A stretch of 64,000 nucleotides of DNA from assembly GCA_910587575.1 (NCBI GenBank), contig CAJULU010000016.1, positions 1 through 64,000 on the forward strand, in the 5' to 3' direction. The position numbers and the translations under genes were made by a program. This stretch comes from an uncultured Dorea sp. Its GTDB lineage: Bacteria > Bacillota > Clostridia > Lachnospirales > Lachnospiraceae. This document shows positions 41,147 through 51,654 of the stretch, in pieces (positions within the stretch are counted from its first letter, which is position 1; the number at the start of each line of letters is the position of its first letter). Below the pieces are notes generated by a model. The model had not been told where the DNA came from and did no database searches. It was given only the letters and a program-made list of their open reading frames with translations.

Positions 41147-41177
41147 AAGGCATACGCTTTTTTGATGCGTATGCCTT
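41147..41177 (+). terminator. Rho-independent terminator after the double-cubane-type gene
   Basis: AAGGCATACGC (41147-41157) pairs with GCGTATGCCTT (41167-41177) around a T-rich loop; followed by CGTTTAA. It may also serve the opposite strand, where AraC ends 60 bases away. Confidence 0.75.
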
Positions 41178-41239
41178 CGTTTAATCAATACAGACCAGAC
41201 CCAGTATCCTTACCCACTGATCCAGCATAAAGTCCATGT

Positions 41240-42184
41240 TCATCTTTTATTGTCCTTACTTTGTCTGCCAGACAACACCTGCGCAGAATCTTTTTTCCTT
41301 TTTCTGTATTCGCCGGGTGTTAATTGAAATGTGTCTTTGAATTTCCGGCAAAAATAACCAACATTTTCAAATCCGGTTTCATGGGCGATCGAGAGGACGC
41401 TGTCTTCCGTAATGGCAAGCAGTTTTGCAGCGCATTTCAGCCTGTAATTGACCAGATAATTGACAGGCGAGGTGTGGATATTTTTGTTAAATATATTCAG
41501 CACACTGCTTTTGCTCAATGTGACGGTATTTGCAATGTCATCCAGGGAAATCTGATACGGGTAATTTTTATGTATATACTGCAGCATGATCTGGAGCTGT
41601 GCCTGGGTCCTTGCTGACGGCTGCTGCATAGGAGCATTTTCAATGTTTCCTCTGCTTTCGTATATCATACGCCACAGCCTCATAAGGGTCTCCACAGTTC
41701 TGATCTCACATATATGCTCTGATCTCTGAATGGCAAATACAGAAAGCAGAGTGTCTAAAATCTCCTTTTGATCCGGATTGTCAAACGTAAATATCTGGTA
41801 CTTGACCGGCGAATCCAGAACCGGCCGTATGTATTTCTGATATATAAGGCTTTCCTCCTGGGAAAGCAACGCAGGAGAAAATACAATGTTGGGAATCCGG
41901 GTGCTTTCTGTAGATTCAAATCTGTGTACTACCTGAGCATTAATAAATACGCCCGTTTCGGAGCTCAGGGTGTGCCTTTCGCTGCCTATGAGAAAATCAG
42001 CCCTCCCTGTTTCAATAAACATCAATTCCACTTCCGGATGCCAATGCCAGTCTACACAATGAAAATCAAACTGCCAGATATCTTCATCATAGAATTGAAA
42101 CGGATATTCCTCACTTCCATGATGAGCTATTTCTCTTAAGGATCCGTCTGTTCTGATTCTTCCATATTCGGTGTGAGGTTTCAT
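41240..42184 (-). CDS. AraC-family regulator with cupin sensor
   Basis: A 314-aa protein. The N-terminal cupin includes FHCVDWHWHPEVELMFIETG; the C-terminal two-helix-turn-helix DNA-binding domain includes ISLDDIANTVTLSKSSVLNI and SIAHETGFENVGYFCRKFKD, ending FQLTPGEYRKR. ATG 42184 has GGAG 9 bases upstream; an ATG at 42256 has no ribosome site. It is divergent from the MFS carrier, which it most likely controls in response to a carbohydrate-like ligand. Confidence 0.9.
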   Translation of the reverse strand: MKPHTEYGRIRTDGSLREIAHHGSEEYPFQFYDEDIWQFDFHCVDWHWHPEVELMFIETGRADFLIGSERHTLSSETGVFINAQVVHRFESTESTRIPNIVFSPALLSQEESLIYQKYIRPVLDSPVKYQIFTFDNPDQKEILDTLLSVFAIQRSEHICEIRTVETLMRLWRMIYESRGNIENAPMQQPSARTQAQLQIMLQYIHKNYPYQISLDDIANTVTLSKSSVLNIFNKNIHTSPVNYLVNYRLKCAAKLLAITEDSVLSIAHETGFENVGYFCRKFKDTFQLTPGEYRKRKKDSAQVLSGRQSKDNKR

Positions 42185-42321
42185 TTGCGGACGCTCCTTC
42201 CGTAATATCTTCTGATGCTTTGTGATATTGTGTAATATATTTGCGATATATTTCATTGATACTTGCTATATTTTAACATATAATGCTATTCATCACAACA
42301 ATGAAAGGAAGAAAAATCAAA

Positions 42322-43515
42322 ATGGCTAAAAATTACCAAAAAACTCTGACCGCCTGCTACCTCGGTTTTATTACACAGGCGATCGCCGCAAATTTTGCTC
42401 CGCTGCTCTTTTTAAGATTTCATTCGGAGTATGATATTCCGCTTGGGAAAATAGCTCTTGTCTCTGCTGTATTTTATCTGACCCAGCTGGTCATTGATGT
42501 GCTGTGCTCTTATTTTGCGGACCGCATCGGATACCGTAAATGTGTCGTGGCAGCCGAATTATGTGCGGCAGCCGGGCTGATCGGACTTGCGTTTTTACCA
42601 GGCCTGCTGCCCGATCCTCTGGCCGGCATTATTGTGAGTGTTGTCATTTATGCGGTTGGAAGCGGCTTGATCGAAGTACTGTGCAGCCCTATTGTTGAGG
42701 CCTGTCCTTTTGAACACAAAGAGGCGGCCATGAGCCTGCTTCATTCTTTCTATTGCTGGGGATCGGTAGGTGTTGTGCTTTTATCTACCATTTTCTTCTC
42801 CGTATTTGACATCGGCAGCTGGAAATGGCTTGCCTGCATATGGGCGGTCATTCCGCTCTATAATATTTACAATTTTGCCACCTGTCCCATTGAGCACTCG
42901 GCGGAAAACAGCAGCAGCATGAAGATCAGCAGTTTATTCCAGACTCCGGTATTTTGGATCGCAATCGTTCTTATGGTATGTGCGGGAGCTTCCGAGCTGT
43001 CCATGGCCCAATGGGCATCCGCATATACCGAATCGGCCCTGGGATTGTCAAAAGCAGTCGGCGATCTGGCAGGCCCCTGTATGTTTGCGGTTACTATGGG
43101 AATCAGCCGTGTGATTTTTGGAAAGTACGGACACAAACTGGATCTGATGAAATTTATGATCGAATCCGGCATCCTGTGTCTGGTCTGCTACATATCCGCT
43201 TCCATATCAGACAATTCCATCCTTGGCCTGATCGGATGTATCATGTGCGGTTTTTCCGTCGGAATTATGTGGCCCGGTACCATCAGTATCTGCTCTGAGC
43301 GGATTCCAGGCGGCGGAACAGCCATGTTCGCCCTGCTTGCCATGGCCGGCGATCTGGGCGGCGCATTCGGACCTGGACTGGTAGGTAATATCACACAACA
43401 TGCAGATAATGATCTGAAAAAAGGGATGCTTGCAGCTTGTGTTTTCCCATTGGTACTGCTTATCTCCCTCTTTCTGTTAAAAAGTATCCGCAGGGATAAA
43501 GTATGGCACGGATAG
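42322..43515 (+). CDS. MFS transporter (fucose/sugar permease-like)
   Basis: A 397-aa carrier with about 12 membrane helices. Typical MFS loop after helix 2: YFADRIGYRKCVVAAE; helix-rich blocks include FITQAIAANFAPLLFL and LMVCAGASELSMAQWASAYT. AAAGGAAG lies 10 bases before ATG 42322; an ATG at 42283 lacks a site. Divergent from the AraC regulator. The pair looks like a regulator/uptake module; substrate not decided. Confidence 0.88.
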   Translation: MAKNYQKTLTACYLGFITQAIAANFAPLLFLRFHSEYDIPLGKIALVSAVFYLTQLVIDVLCSYFADRIGYRKCVVAAELCAAAGLIGLAFLPGLLPDPLAGIIVSVVIYAVGSGLIEVLCSPIVEACPFEHKEAAMSLLHSFYCWGSVGVVLLSTIFFSVFDIGSWKWLACIWAVIPLYNIYNFATCPIEHSAENSSSMKISSLFQTPVFWIAIVLMVCAGASELSMAQWASAYTESALGLSKAVGDLAGPCMFAVTMGISRVIFGKYGHKLDLMKFMIESGILCLVCYISASISDNSILGLIGCIMCGFSVGIMWPGTISICSERIPGGGTAMFALLAMAGDLGGAFGPGLVGNITQHADNDLKKGMLAACVFPLVLLISLFLLKSIRRDKVWHG

Positions 43516-43536
43516 CGAGTGCTGATTACTCAAGAA

Positions 43537-45309
43537 TTAATGCAATGATGTACTGGCATAGTATCCAAAAGCGGACGGAATCGGATACGCCTCCTCGATC
43601 TCCTCCGGCCGGATAAACAAAAACCCTCTCCGGTTCGTCTTCTCTAACTCATCCACAAGAATCTCATACCCGGTCATATGCCATTCCACATGACTGAAAA
43701 CATGCTTCGCCTCCCCCAGTTCCTTGATCCGTACCGGCGCCAGCCCGATCTTCTTACTGTATTCTGCCGCCTCCCCAAGACTCATCTTCCCCGTCTCGCT
43801 GGGGAATTCATATAACCCCGCAAGCAGGCCTTTCGAAGGACGCTTACGGATTGCCAGCCGCTTCCCGTCCCGGAACAGGAACACAGTCCTGTGCTCCACC
43901 CTTCTTGCCTTACTCCTGCTCTTCACCGGAATCTCAGCAGTCAGCCCCCGCTTTCTCGCCTCACAGAGTCCGGCCACCGGGCACTCCCCGCACTTTGCCT
44001 CGCCATTGGGCACACAGACAATCGCTCCCAGTTCAATCAGCCCCTGGTTAAAATCACTGGCAGCATCTGCCGGAATCACCCGTTCCAGCGCTTCTTCCAT
44101 CTTCTTTCTCACGCTTTGTTTCATAATGTCCTCACGGCTTCCTACAAGCCTGGACACTACACGCAGCACATTTCCGTCCACCGCAGGCTTAGGGATTCCG
44201 TAGGCAAACGCGCTGATGGCCCCCGCCGTATAGTTCCCAATCCCTTTCAGCGAACGGATCTCTTCATAGGTATCCGGGAAACGTCCCTGGTAGTCGATCA
44301 TGATCTGCTGCGCCGCTTTCTGCATATTGCGCACCCGGTTATAATACCCGAGCCCCTCCCACAGTTTTAACAGCTTATCTTCCTTAGCCTCTGCCAGAGC
44401 CTCAACCGTTGGAAGTTCCTTTAAGAAACGTTCATAGTACGGCTTCACGGCTTCTACCCTCGTCTGCTGCAGCATAATCTCCGACACCCACACCCGGTAT
44501 GCATCCGGATTCCTGCGCCACGGAAGATCCCTCTTATGCTCCTGAAACCATGCAACAACCGGCTCTGCCGCCTTGTCCATGACAGAAACCATCTCTTGAA
44601 AAGCAGCCGGCTCCTTGCCGGATACCTCCCTTAAAACAACCGGCACCTGCTTTACGATATGAATCGACTCCCTCTCCACCTGGCAGTCATAGGCCAGCAC
44701 ATGGACCCCATGTGCCGCCGCATCGAAAAGAGCCTCCCCAAAAGCCGGATGGGTATCCATATTCGGCGTAAAATACCGGACATCCTTCATCTGTACCACA
44801 AAGAACACATACGCTTCATACCCTTCTTCCACGGCAGCCTTCAGTTCTTCCACATGCTTCACCGCCCGCTCACTGGGCGCATCCGGGAAGCGCACCACGC
44901 CGTCTTCCTCCAGGGTAACACCCTTTACCTCAATGAAAATCTTCTTCCCGTCCGCCTCCACATACAGGTCAAACCGGGAACTGCCATAGGTATATTCCGG
45001 CCTTATCCTGTCAATCCGTTCAAAAAGATTCCCTTCCTCAAGCCATTCCTTCACCAGCTGATTGGGGACCTGGGAATCTATATTCACAAGACGGCTGCCC
45101 TTTTCCACCCCGATCAGATCCCACCTGGTCTTCCTGCCGGGCTGGTCTGCTTCCTGCACATACACCGTTACACCCGGAATCAGCAGTTCGGCACAGCGTC
45201 CCGTATTTTTCACATGAACCGTCTCCCTGCTTCCCTCAATCTCAACGTATGCGATAAACCGGTTGGGACGCTCTTGAAACGTTCCCTGCCGGATATTGTG
45301 ATAATCCAT
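43537..45309 (-). CDS. sfsA-mutY: Fused SfsA - MutY (A/G-specific adenine glycosylase)
   Basis: A 590-aa fusion with no break in frame. Residues 1-235 are SfsA (RPNRFIAYVEIEG; NTGRCAELLIPGV; EYTYGSSRFDLYVE; FIEVKGVTL; FPDAPSERAVKHVEEL), a nuclease-like family of unclear role. Residues about 245-590 are MutY: WRRNPDAYRVWVSEIMLQQT with the catalytic Glu, LKGIGNYTAGAI helix-hairpin-helix, AVDGNVLRV with the catalytic Asp, a four-Cys cluster site (C-X7-C-X2-C-X5-C from CVPNGEAKC) and a C-terminal NUDIX-like domain that reads 8-oxoG. GGAGGAG precedes the start. Confidence 0.93.
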   Translation of the reverse strand: MDYHNIRQGTFQERPNRFIAYVEIEGSRETVHVKNTGRCAELLIPGVTVYVQEADQPGRKTRWDLIGVEKGSRLVNIDSQVPNQLVKEWLEEGNLFERIDRIRPEYTYGSSRFDLYVEADGKKIFIEVKGVTLEEDGVVRFPDAPSERAVKHVEELKAAVEEGYEAYVFFVVQMKDVRYFTPNMDTHPAFGEALFDAAAHGVHVLAYDCQVERESIHIVKQVPVVLREVSGKEPAAFQEMVSVMDKAAEPVVAWFQEHKRDLPWRRNPDAYRVWVSEIMLQQTRVEAVKPYYERFLKELPTVEALAEAKEDKLLKLWEGLGYYNRVRNMQKAAQQIMIDYQGRFPDTYEEIRSLKGIGNYTAGAISAFAYGIPKPAVDGNVLRVVSRLVGSREDIMKQSVRKKMEEALERVIPADAASDFNQGLIELGAIVCVPNGEAKCGECPVAGLCEARKRGLTAEIPVKSRSKARRVEHRTVFLFRDGKRLAIRKRPSKGLLAGLYEFPSETGKMSLGEAAEYSKKIGLAPVRIKELGEAKHVFSHVEWHMTGYEILVDELEKTNRRGFLFIRPEEIEEAYPIPSAFGYYASTSLH

Positions 45310-45340
45310 TCCTTACTTCTCCTCCCATAAAAGATACCAG

Positions 45341-46228
45341 TCAGCAGTTTTCTGACGCACTCTGGCCTGCCGACAGACCAAGCAGATAATCCACGGCTCC
45401 AAGCAGTTCCTTCTTCTGTCCGGGAAGCATCCCTTGAATCGTAAACTGATCCAATACCGTCGTATCTTCAAACAGACAGTCCCTTACCGTAAGATTTTCA
45501 ATCAGAAGCCGCTCCTCCCGCAGAATTTCCTCTGGTGTCATCTCATCAAAATGACCGGCTTTTGCTTCTTTATAAAGGGGCGTATTCTCCCAGAGTTTCA
45601 ATTTGAGGCACCAGATATTCCTCGGATGTACCTTGTTCAGAAGCCGCGCCGTCTCAATCGCATGCATCCTGGAAAAGCTGCGTCCCCCAAGTCCTGGAAT
45701 CACCGTCAGATAATAATCAATGCCCGCCCGTGAAAGCCTGTTAAGAGCCTCCACAATCTGGGCAGAAGTAATTCCTTTCCTGCGTGCCTCCAGAATAGAA
45801 TCACTCCCGCTCTCCACCCCGATATGCAGGGCCTGGATTCCTTCCCGGGAAAGCCTGGCAAGTTCTTCCTCCGTCTTTCTCAGAACATCGTCAATACGGG
45901 AATACATCCCATACTCCCGTACCTTGGGCATATACTTATGAACCAGTTCTATGATCCGCAAAATCTGATCCCCACTCATAAAAAATGCATTTTCCCCAAG
46001 GAAAAACAGCCTGGTATCCTCCGGGCGCAGCTGTGCAAGAATCTTTAGATCATGCTCAATCCGCTCCAGAGGATGGATGCAGAACGTATCCTTCGCAAAA
46101 TCACAGAACGTACACTTGTGCCAGCTGCAGCCCAGGGATACTTCCAGGGCCGCCGTTTCCTGCTCATGAGGCGGCAGATAGATCGTATCATGGGTATAAA
46201 TAGACTGGTATAATTCTTCTCGCGTCAT
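45341..46228 (-). CDS. Radical SAM protein
   Basis: About 295 aa. The cluster Cys are in VSLGCSWHKCTFCDFAKD (C-X4-C-X2-C, one residue longer than the classic CX3CX2C). FFLGENAFFMSG, IGVESGSDSIL and VIPGLGGR are typical SAM-binding strands. The C-terminal part is helical without an extra cluster motif. Several starts are possible; ATG 46228 has AGGAGG 7 bases upstream. It lies just upstream of sfsA-mutY on the same strand, separated by 31 bases. Reaction unknown. Confidence 0.85.
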   Translation of the reverse strand: MTREELYQSIYTHDTIYLPPHEQETAALEVSLGCSWHKCTFCDFAKDTFCIHPLERIEHDLKILAQLRPEDTRLFFLGENAFFMSGDQILRIIELVHKYMPKVREYGMYSRIDDVLRKTEEELARLSREGIQALHIGVESGSDSILEARRKGITSAQIVEALNRLSRAGIDYYLTVIPGLGGRSFSRMHAIETARLLNKVHPRNIWCLKLKLWENTPLYKEAKAGHFDEMTPEEILREERLLIENLTVRDCLFEDTTVLDQFTIQGMLPGQKKELLGAVDYLLGLSAGQSASENC

Positions 46229-46422
46229 CATCAATCCTCCTGAACCTACCTACAAATACAGTATCAGATTATCATAAAAAATGCAGAAATAAAAGTCTGT
46301 AGTTATAAAACGCAAACCGCAATCACATCCAGAAATGTATACAAAAAACAATATTGAAAAACGCAGAAAGCCATGTTAAAATATTCCTGCAAAAATATGT
46401 ACCAGGAGAAATAGAGACGTAT

Positions 46423-48450
46423 ATGAAATTTCTAGTAAATCGTAAACTTGCTACCCGTATCAGTATCATCACTACAGCAATTACATTTGCCGGAATGATT
46501 CTGCTATGGTTCATCGTATCCAGCCGTATTTCAAACATGGTCGAGCACAATGCCACCAACCAGATGATTGACGCCGTAGAATCCAGGGCTGCCATTATTA
46601 ACGATTATGTCACTTCCGCCGAGGAGTACATGAAAGCTTTCGCCCTTGGCAGCGAAGTCCGCGATCTCCTGTCAGATCCCCAGAACCCTGCCTTGCTTGA
46701 AAAGGCTCAGAAATATACGGAAGATTTCGCAGCAGTCAAGGGAATCTTTGAAGGACTGTACATTGCGACTCCTTCCACCTATGTTCTGACCCACACATCC
46801 CCGGAAGCAATCGGAATTACCACCCGTACCGGCGACTCTTTGGAAATGTTTTAGGAAACGATTCTGGCCCAGCCCGAACTTACCAATCTTGGCATCATGG
46901 AATCCCCGGGAACCGGAAGCATGATACTGTCCATGTACTACCCTCTGTTCGATGGACAGACCTGCCTTGGTTATGTAGGCTGCGGCGTCTACGCCAGCCA
47001 TCTGACAGACGCATTACTGAATCTGGATATCAAAGGGCTGACACACAGTGAATATGTATTTTTAAACGTGGAAAACGGTACATACCTCTATCATGAAGAT
47101 GAATCCATGCTCAACACGGCTACAACAGACAGCGGCTATCTGGAAATCATAGATCAGATTAAATCGGACGGCAGCACCGAAACAGGCACCTATTCCTATC
47201 AGGACGAAAACGGTGTGGATCGGTTTGTGGTATATAAATATCTGAAAGACCGCAACTGGGTCTTCATGGTCCGTGACAACTCGGCAGAGGTCTACGAACG
47301 AGTGTCCGTAGTACGCATCACGGTTGCAATCCTGTGTGCCTCCGTAGCCGCAGTCATCATACTCGTTACTCTGCTTTTCCTTTATAGAGAAGGCCGGGAA
47401 CTGATGATTATGGAACATGCCATCAGCCGCCTGGGCAAGCTGGAACTTTCCGCCGACCAGGAACTGGAACCATTCTATGGAAGAACTGACGAGATCGGCA
47501 TGATTGCCGGAACCATTCACCAGGTCTGCGACTGTCTGCAAAAAACGATTGAAGATATCGGACGAATCTTAGGGGAAATGGCACACGGCAATATTGCGGT
47601 AGACGTTGAGAAGAATGAGGACTATTATATTGGAGATTTCCGGGTCCTTGCCGAAAGCCTGAAAAGTATCCGCACCCAGCTTACAGACGTTATGTGTGAT
47701 ATAACCCAGATCGCCAGCCAGGTAAACAGCGGTGCAAACCAGGTATCTGCAGGCGCCCAGGCTCTTTCCAGGGGAACCCTGCAGCAGAAAGACTCCATGA
47801 CCGGGCTTGTATCCAACGTAACGGACATCACCACCCAGATCCAGGACAGCGCCGTGCGCTGCGGTAACGCCAGCAGCCTGGTGGACAAAGCGACCGGCTA
47901 TGCCGCCGAGGCAGACACAAAGATGGAACAGCTGATCACAGCCACAAGGAACATTGACGAATCCTCTGCCCAGATCAGCACCATCATAAAGACAATAGAA
48001 GACATCGCCTTCCAGACCAACATCCTTGCGCTGAACGCCGCAGTAGAAGCTGCCCGCGCCGGCGAAGCAGGCCAGGGCTTCTCCGTCGTATCGGACGAAG
48101 TCAGAAACCTCGCCTCCAGGTCTTCAGAAGCCGCCAGGAATACCAGCACACTGATCGGACGCTCGCTGCACGATGTACAGACCGGAACCGAGTCCACGAA
48201 CCTGGCGATTTCCGCAATGCAGGTAATCAGCGAATGTATCCAGTCTATCAAGACACTGATGGATGAGATCTCACTTGCCAGCGTCCAGCAGTCAGAGATG
48301 ATTGTTTCCGTGGAAAACAGAATTAAAGAAGTCTCCAAAGTCATTGAGGAGAATTCGGATGCAGCGGAAGAAAGCGCAGCAATTTCGAATGAATTGTCCG
48401 ACCAGGCCAGAACACTGAACCATCTGATTGGCCAGTTCCGAATCAAATAG
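46423..48450 (+). pseudogene. Methyl-accepting chemotaxis protein interrupted by an in-frame amber codon
   Basis: The reading frame is the same before and after a TAG at 46852-46854; the sequence DSLEMF-stop-ETILAQPELTN fits one continuous protein of about 675 aa, with CAG to TAG the likely change. Before the stop: a membrane helix (ISIITTAITFAGMILLWFI) and the start of a Cache-type sensor (EGLYIATPSTYVLTHTSPEA). After it: the rest of the sensor, a second helix, HAMP and the signalling hairpin with AFQTNILALNAAVEAARAGE. Only readthrough would give a working receptor. Confidence 0.82.
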
Positions 48451-48455
48451 TATGA

Positions 48456-48487
48456 AAACCGGGGCAGCCAGCCCCGGTTTAATTTAT
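48456..48487 (+). terminator. Terminator of the chemoreceptor gene
   Basis: AAACCGGGGC (48456-48465) pairs perfectly with GCCCCGGTTT (48471-48480), loop AGCCA, followed by AATTTATTAT. Confidence 0.85.
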
Positions 48488-48533
48488 TATTGCAATCAAT
48501 AAGTAAATATGTTATATTGATAAAACAAAGTAC

Positions 48534-48552
48534 ATTGTAAACAATCTACAAT
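48534..48552. promoter_or_regulatory. Inverted repeat upstream of the DUF819 gene
   Basis: ATTGTAAACAATCTACAAT contains two overlapping palindromes: ATTGT-AA-ACAAT and ATTGTA-N7-TACAAT. A near-identical 15-mer lies upstream of the LysR gene (57424-57438). It is placed about 75 bases before the transporter start. Confidence 0.5.
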
Positions 48553-48626
48553 CGACAAAACCAACTGTCAAGTCATCAAAGTACACAAACTTTGGACCTG
48601 ACTCAAAGGAACGAAAGGAGAAATGA

Positions 48627-49791
48627 ATGGGAACTCTTATTTCGAGTACACAAGGACTATTATTTGTAATTCTTCTGATGGTAGCATTTGCCCTCTGGCT
48701 TCAGAAGTACAAAGTATTTCAGTCACTGGGACCTGTACTTACGGTAGTTGTGATAGGCATTGTTCTTTCGAACACCCACATCGTACCGATTTCACACGAG
48801 TTGTATGACTCGATCTCTACCTACTGCTTAACAGGCAGGTATCTCCATCTGTCTGTTAAGCATGAATGTCACGGAACTTAAGAAGCTGAACAAGGAGCCG
48901 GTGATCGCACTGGTATCTGCCATAGCCTCCGTATGTCTCGTGGCAGTCGTCCTTGGAATCATCTTCGCACCAAGGATCACCGAGGGCTGGAAAGTGGCCG
49001 GTATGTTCGTAGGAACCTATACCGGCGGAACCCCGAACCTGACGGCCATTGCCACAGGCGTTGACTGTTCCAGAGAGACACTGGCAGCGGCCAATGCAGC
49101 AGACTATGTCGTATCGACCCCATTGATGGTCGCCATGTTTGCAGCTCCGGCTTTCTTCAAGGCCTCTAAGAAATGGAACAAATTATGGCCATATTCATTC
49201 AAGCCGGAAGAACTGGATGACGGCGAGACAGAGCCTCTGATGTCTGACAAGAAGTGGGCGATCAAAGATATCGCATGGCTTCTGACCATCGGTTTCGGCG
49301 TGGCATTCGTTACTACAATGATCGCCCAGAGAATCTTCCCGGATACATTCTGGAAAGCAGGACGTCTTCTTATGGTAACCACCGTTTCCATCTGCCTGGC
49401 ACAGCTAAAACCAGTCAAAAAGCTTCGGGGCAACCTTGACCTTGGATTGTTCATCTCACTGTGTTTCCTTGCAACGATCGGATTCGCAGTTGACTTAAAA
49501 CAGTTTATCGGTTCTGCATTCCTGATGACATTGTATGTATTCTTCATGCTGATCGGATGTACCCTGCTCCATTTCCTTATCTGCCGTCTCTTCAAGATCA
49601 AGTATGAATATGTCCTTCTCTCTATGGTGGGATGCATCGTAGACGGACCGACTGCCTCTCTGACAGCAGCCGGAGGAAACTGGAAATCACTGATCAACGT
49701 GGGACTGATCATGGGAGTCATTGCCGGGGCGTGCGGCAACTATGTCGGCATCTTCGTTTCCTATGCCGTAAAAGCAATCTGCGGACTGTAG
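48627..49791 (+). pseudogene. DUF819-family membrane protein, frameshifted
   Basis: The N-terminal part (GTLISSTQGLLFVILLMVAF to LYDSISTYC) and the rest (AGISICLLSMNVTELKKLN onwards) are in different frames; one extra base near 48835 separates them. Joined, they give about 387 aa with ten or so helices and GMFVGTYTGGTPNLTAIATG and GCIVDGPTASLTAAGGNW, which are family hallmarks. These proteins resemble carboxylate or amino acid carriers. AAAGGAG precedes the start. Either a true frameshift or a base-calling error; the open frame from 48862 alone cannot make the full carrier. Confidence 0.82.
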
Positions 49792-49883
49792 ATTCTCAGA
49801 TTGCATTCAGACCCGTACAGACACGAATATTGTAGAATTGTAGATTTGCGCAGCAGTGTACGAATAGATATAACAGTTATTTC

Positions 49884-49923
49884 AACACAACCTTCCATAC
49901 CAGAATATATGGAAGGTTGTGTT
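49884..49923 (+). terminator. Strong terminator after the DUF819 gene
   Basis: A perfect 16-bp stem (49884-49899 with 49908-49923) with an 8-base loop, followed by ATATTTTCAAAC. The rest of the 49792-50038 gap holds the GntR promoter region and no gene. Confidence 0.8.
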
Positions 49924-50038
49924 ATATTTTCAAACTATTTTTTTGTACAATTAATGGTAATTTCGCAAGAAATATTCCCGCTATCCACGTGACTGTGTTA
50001 AAATAAGTGAGTATGAAAGCAGAAAGGGGAAGCTACTT

Positions 50039-50680
50039 ATGGGAAAACTGACATTTCAGACACTGCGTGAAAAAGTGGCAGAAGAAATCCGCCTGAAAAT
50101 CTTCAACCAGGAGCTGACTCCGGGGATGCGGATTATCGAACAGGAACTTTCTGACGAACTGGGAGTCAGCAGAGGCCCCATACGGGAAGCGCTCAGGCAG
50201 TTAGAGCAGGAAGGAATGATTGAGTATGCCAGGAATATAGGCTGTTCTGTGCGTGAGATTACCACCCAGGACGTCTATGAAACCTATCTCCTGCGTTCCA
50301 ATTATGAGATTCTTGCTGTCCGCCTGTACGAAGCAAAGTTCACGGATGAAGAGATCGCCAGAATGGAAGAGGCGCTGGAACTGATGAAAAGCCTGACTCT
50401 GGAGAATTATAGCAAGGTAATCACTTATGGGAGTATGCTTCACAGCGTCATCGTTGAAAAGGCCGGCCTTGCACGTCTGACGAAGGCATGGGCAGATCTG
50501 GAGTACGGCGAGATCTTAAGCTGTAACGCCGGATACCGTGACAAACAGTCGGTGATCCAGCGGCAGTATCCGATTCACAGAGCATTGGTCGATGTCTTAA
50601 AGACACGGGATGTAGAGACCATCTGCCAGGCAATCTCAGATCATTATATGCTGACGATCAAGCGGCTTAGGAATGAGTAA
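50039..50680 (+). CDS. GntR-family regulator (FCD/FadR subfamily)
   Basis: A 213-aa protein: winged helix at residues 1-70 (LREKVAEEIRLKIFNQELTP; LSDELGVSRGPIREALRQLE) and an all-helical FCD ligand domain (TYLLRSNYEILAVRLYEAKF; HSVIVEKAGLARL; HRALVDVLKTRD; ISDHYMLTIKRL). AAAGGGG is before the ATG. It stands between a broken carrier upstream and a broken peptide transporter whose remnant begins about 10 bases after its stop; either may have been its target. Confidence 0.92.
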   Translation: MGKLTFQTLREKVAEEIRLKIFNQELTPGMRIIEQELSDELGVSRGPIREALRQLEQEGMIEYARNIGCSVREITTQDVYETYLLRSNYEILAVRLYEAKFTDEEIARMEEALELMKSLTLENYSKVITYGSMLHSVIVEKAGLARLTKAWADLEYGEILSCNAGYRDKQSVIQRQYPIHRALVDVLKTRDVETICQAISDHYMLTIKRLRNE

Positions 50681-50689
50681 CGAAACATA

Positions 50690-51631
50690 GCAAGCTTATT
50701 CCAGAGCGCTGCCGTTACAGGACCGAGAACCACACAGAAGAAGGAGTTCGCCGCATCAAACCATGTGGACGGAACTTCATAGCCTGCCACTACCCAGTTC
50801 ATATTCTCTGCCCAGTAGAAATATACCGGCATATATCCAAGATACCAGAAGATCCAGAATACGATGGAGAATCCGGAAGCAATGATAATTGCGCCAATCC
50901 GTTTCTTCTCGTTAGATGTAAGCGGAGTCTTCTGTCCTGCTTCCAGCTTCTGTTTCTTCTCTGCCTCTAATTCTTCTGCGGTCTTCGTCTTTTTGAACGG
51001 AAGTTTACCCACATCGCCAAGGAATCTCCAGCACACAAAAACATACCAGAGCGCACCTAAGATCATCACCAGACCAGCCAGCTTAAAGCATGGTGCGAAT
51101 CCCAGCACACCGTCTTTTGCAAACACGTCTTTGTACAGGATACCTACCAGGAAGGTTCCAATAAACGCACCTACATTTACCAGTGTGTATCTCATGGCAA
51201 AGGCCGGGTCCATCTGGGACTTATCCGTAATGACACGCCCGATGATCGGCCCGTTTTTAAACAGTGCAAGTCCAAGACTTACCAGGAAGATCATTGCATA
51301 CACACCGGTTGCACTGGTGGCAACACCGCCCATATAATAACCGATACCTGCAATGGCCATACCTACCGGGGTGGTATATTTGGCTCCGATAAACCGGTCA
51401 ACGACAATACCTCCAAACAGAGGAAGCAGATAGGAAAATGCCGTCAGGTTTGACTGCATATTTGCCGCAACCGTATCATCCAGCCCCAGACCTCCTGTTG
51501 CCACTGAAGCAGATACAAAAATCAATATCAGAGAACGTCCCAGATATATAGGACAGACGTTCAAAAATCTCTGTACATGCACATGCCCAAAACGCTTTGG
51601 GATATCCTTTTTTCTTCACTGATGTCTCCAT
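50690..51631 (-). pseudogene. POT-family peptide transporter, frameshifted and 3'-truncated
   Basis: The true start is ATG 51631, giving METSVKKKGYPKAFWACACT followed by EIFERLSY; one extra base near 51560 then shifts the frame into LGRSLILIFVSASVATGGLG, GGIVVDRFIGAKYTTPVGMA, ALFKNGPIIGRVITDK and so on. The reading stops matching after VVLGPVTAALWNKL, where the antisense of the GntR gene begins. Full POT carriers are about 480-500 aa with 12-14 helices; roughly one third is missing. It would have imported di/tripeptides, fitting the aminopeptidases next door. Confidence 0.78.
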
Positions 51632-51654
51632 AACTTTCTCTTTCCTTTCCCCTC

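Noticed and set aside
49986..50000. Second parS-like site around CCACGTGAC
   Set aside because: Only the central CACGTG matches; the flanks do not fit the consensus.
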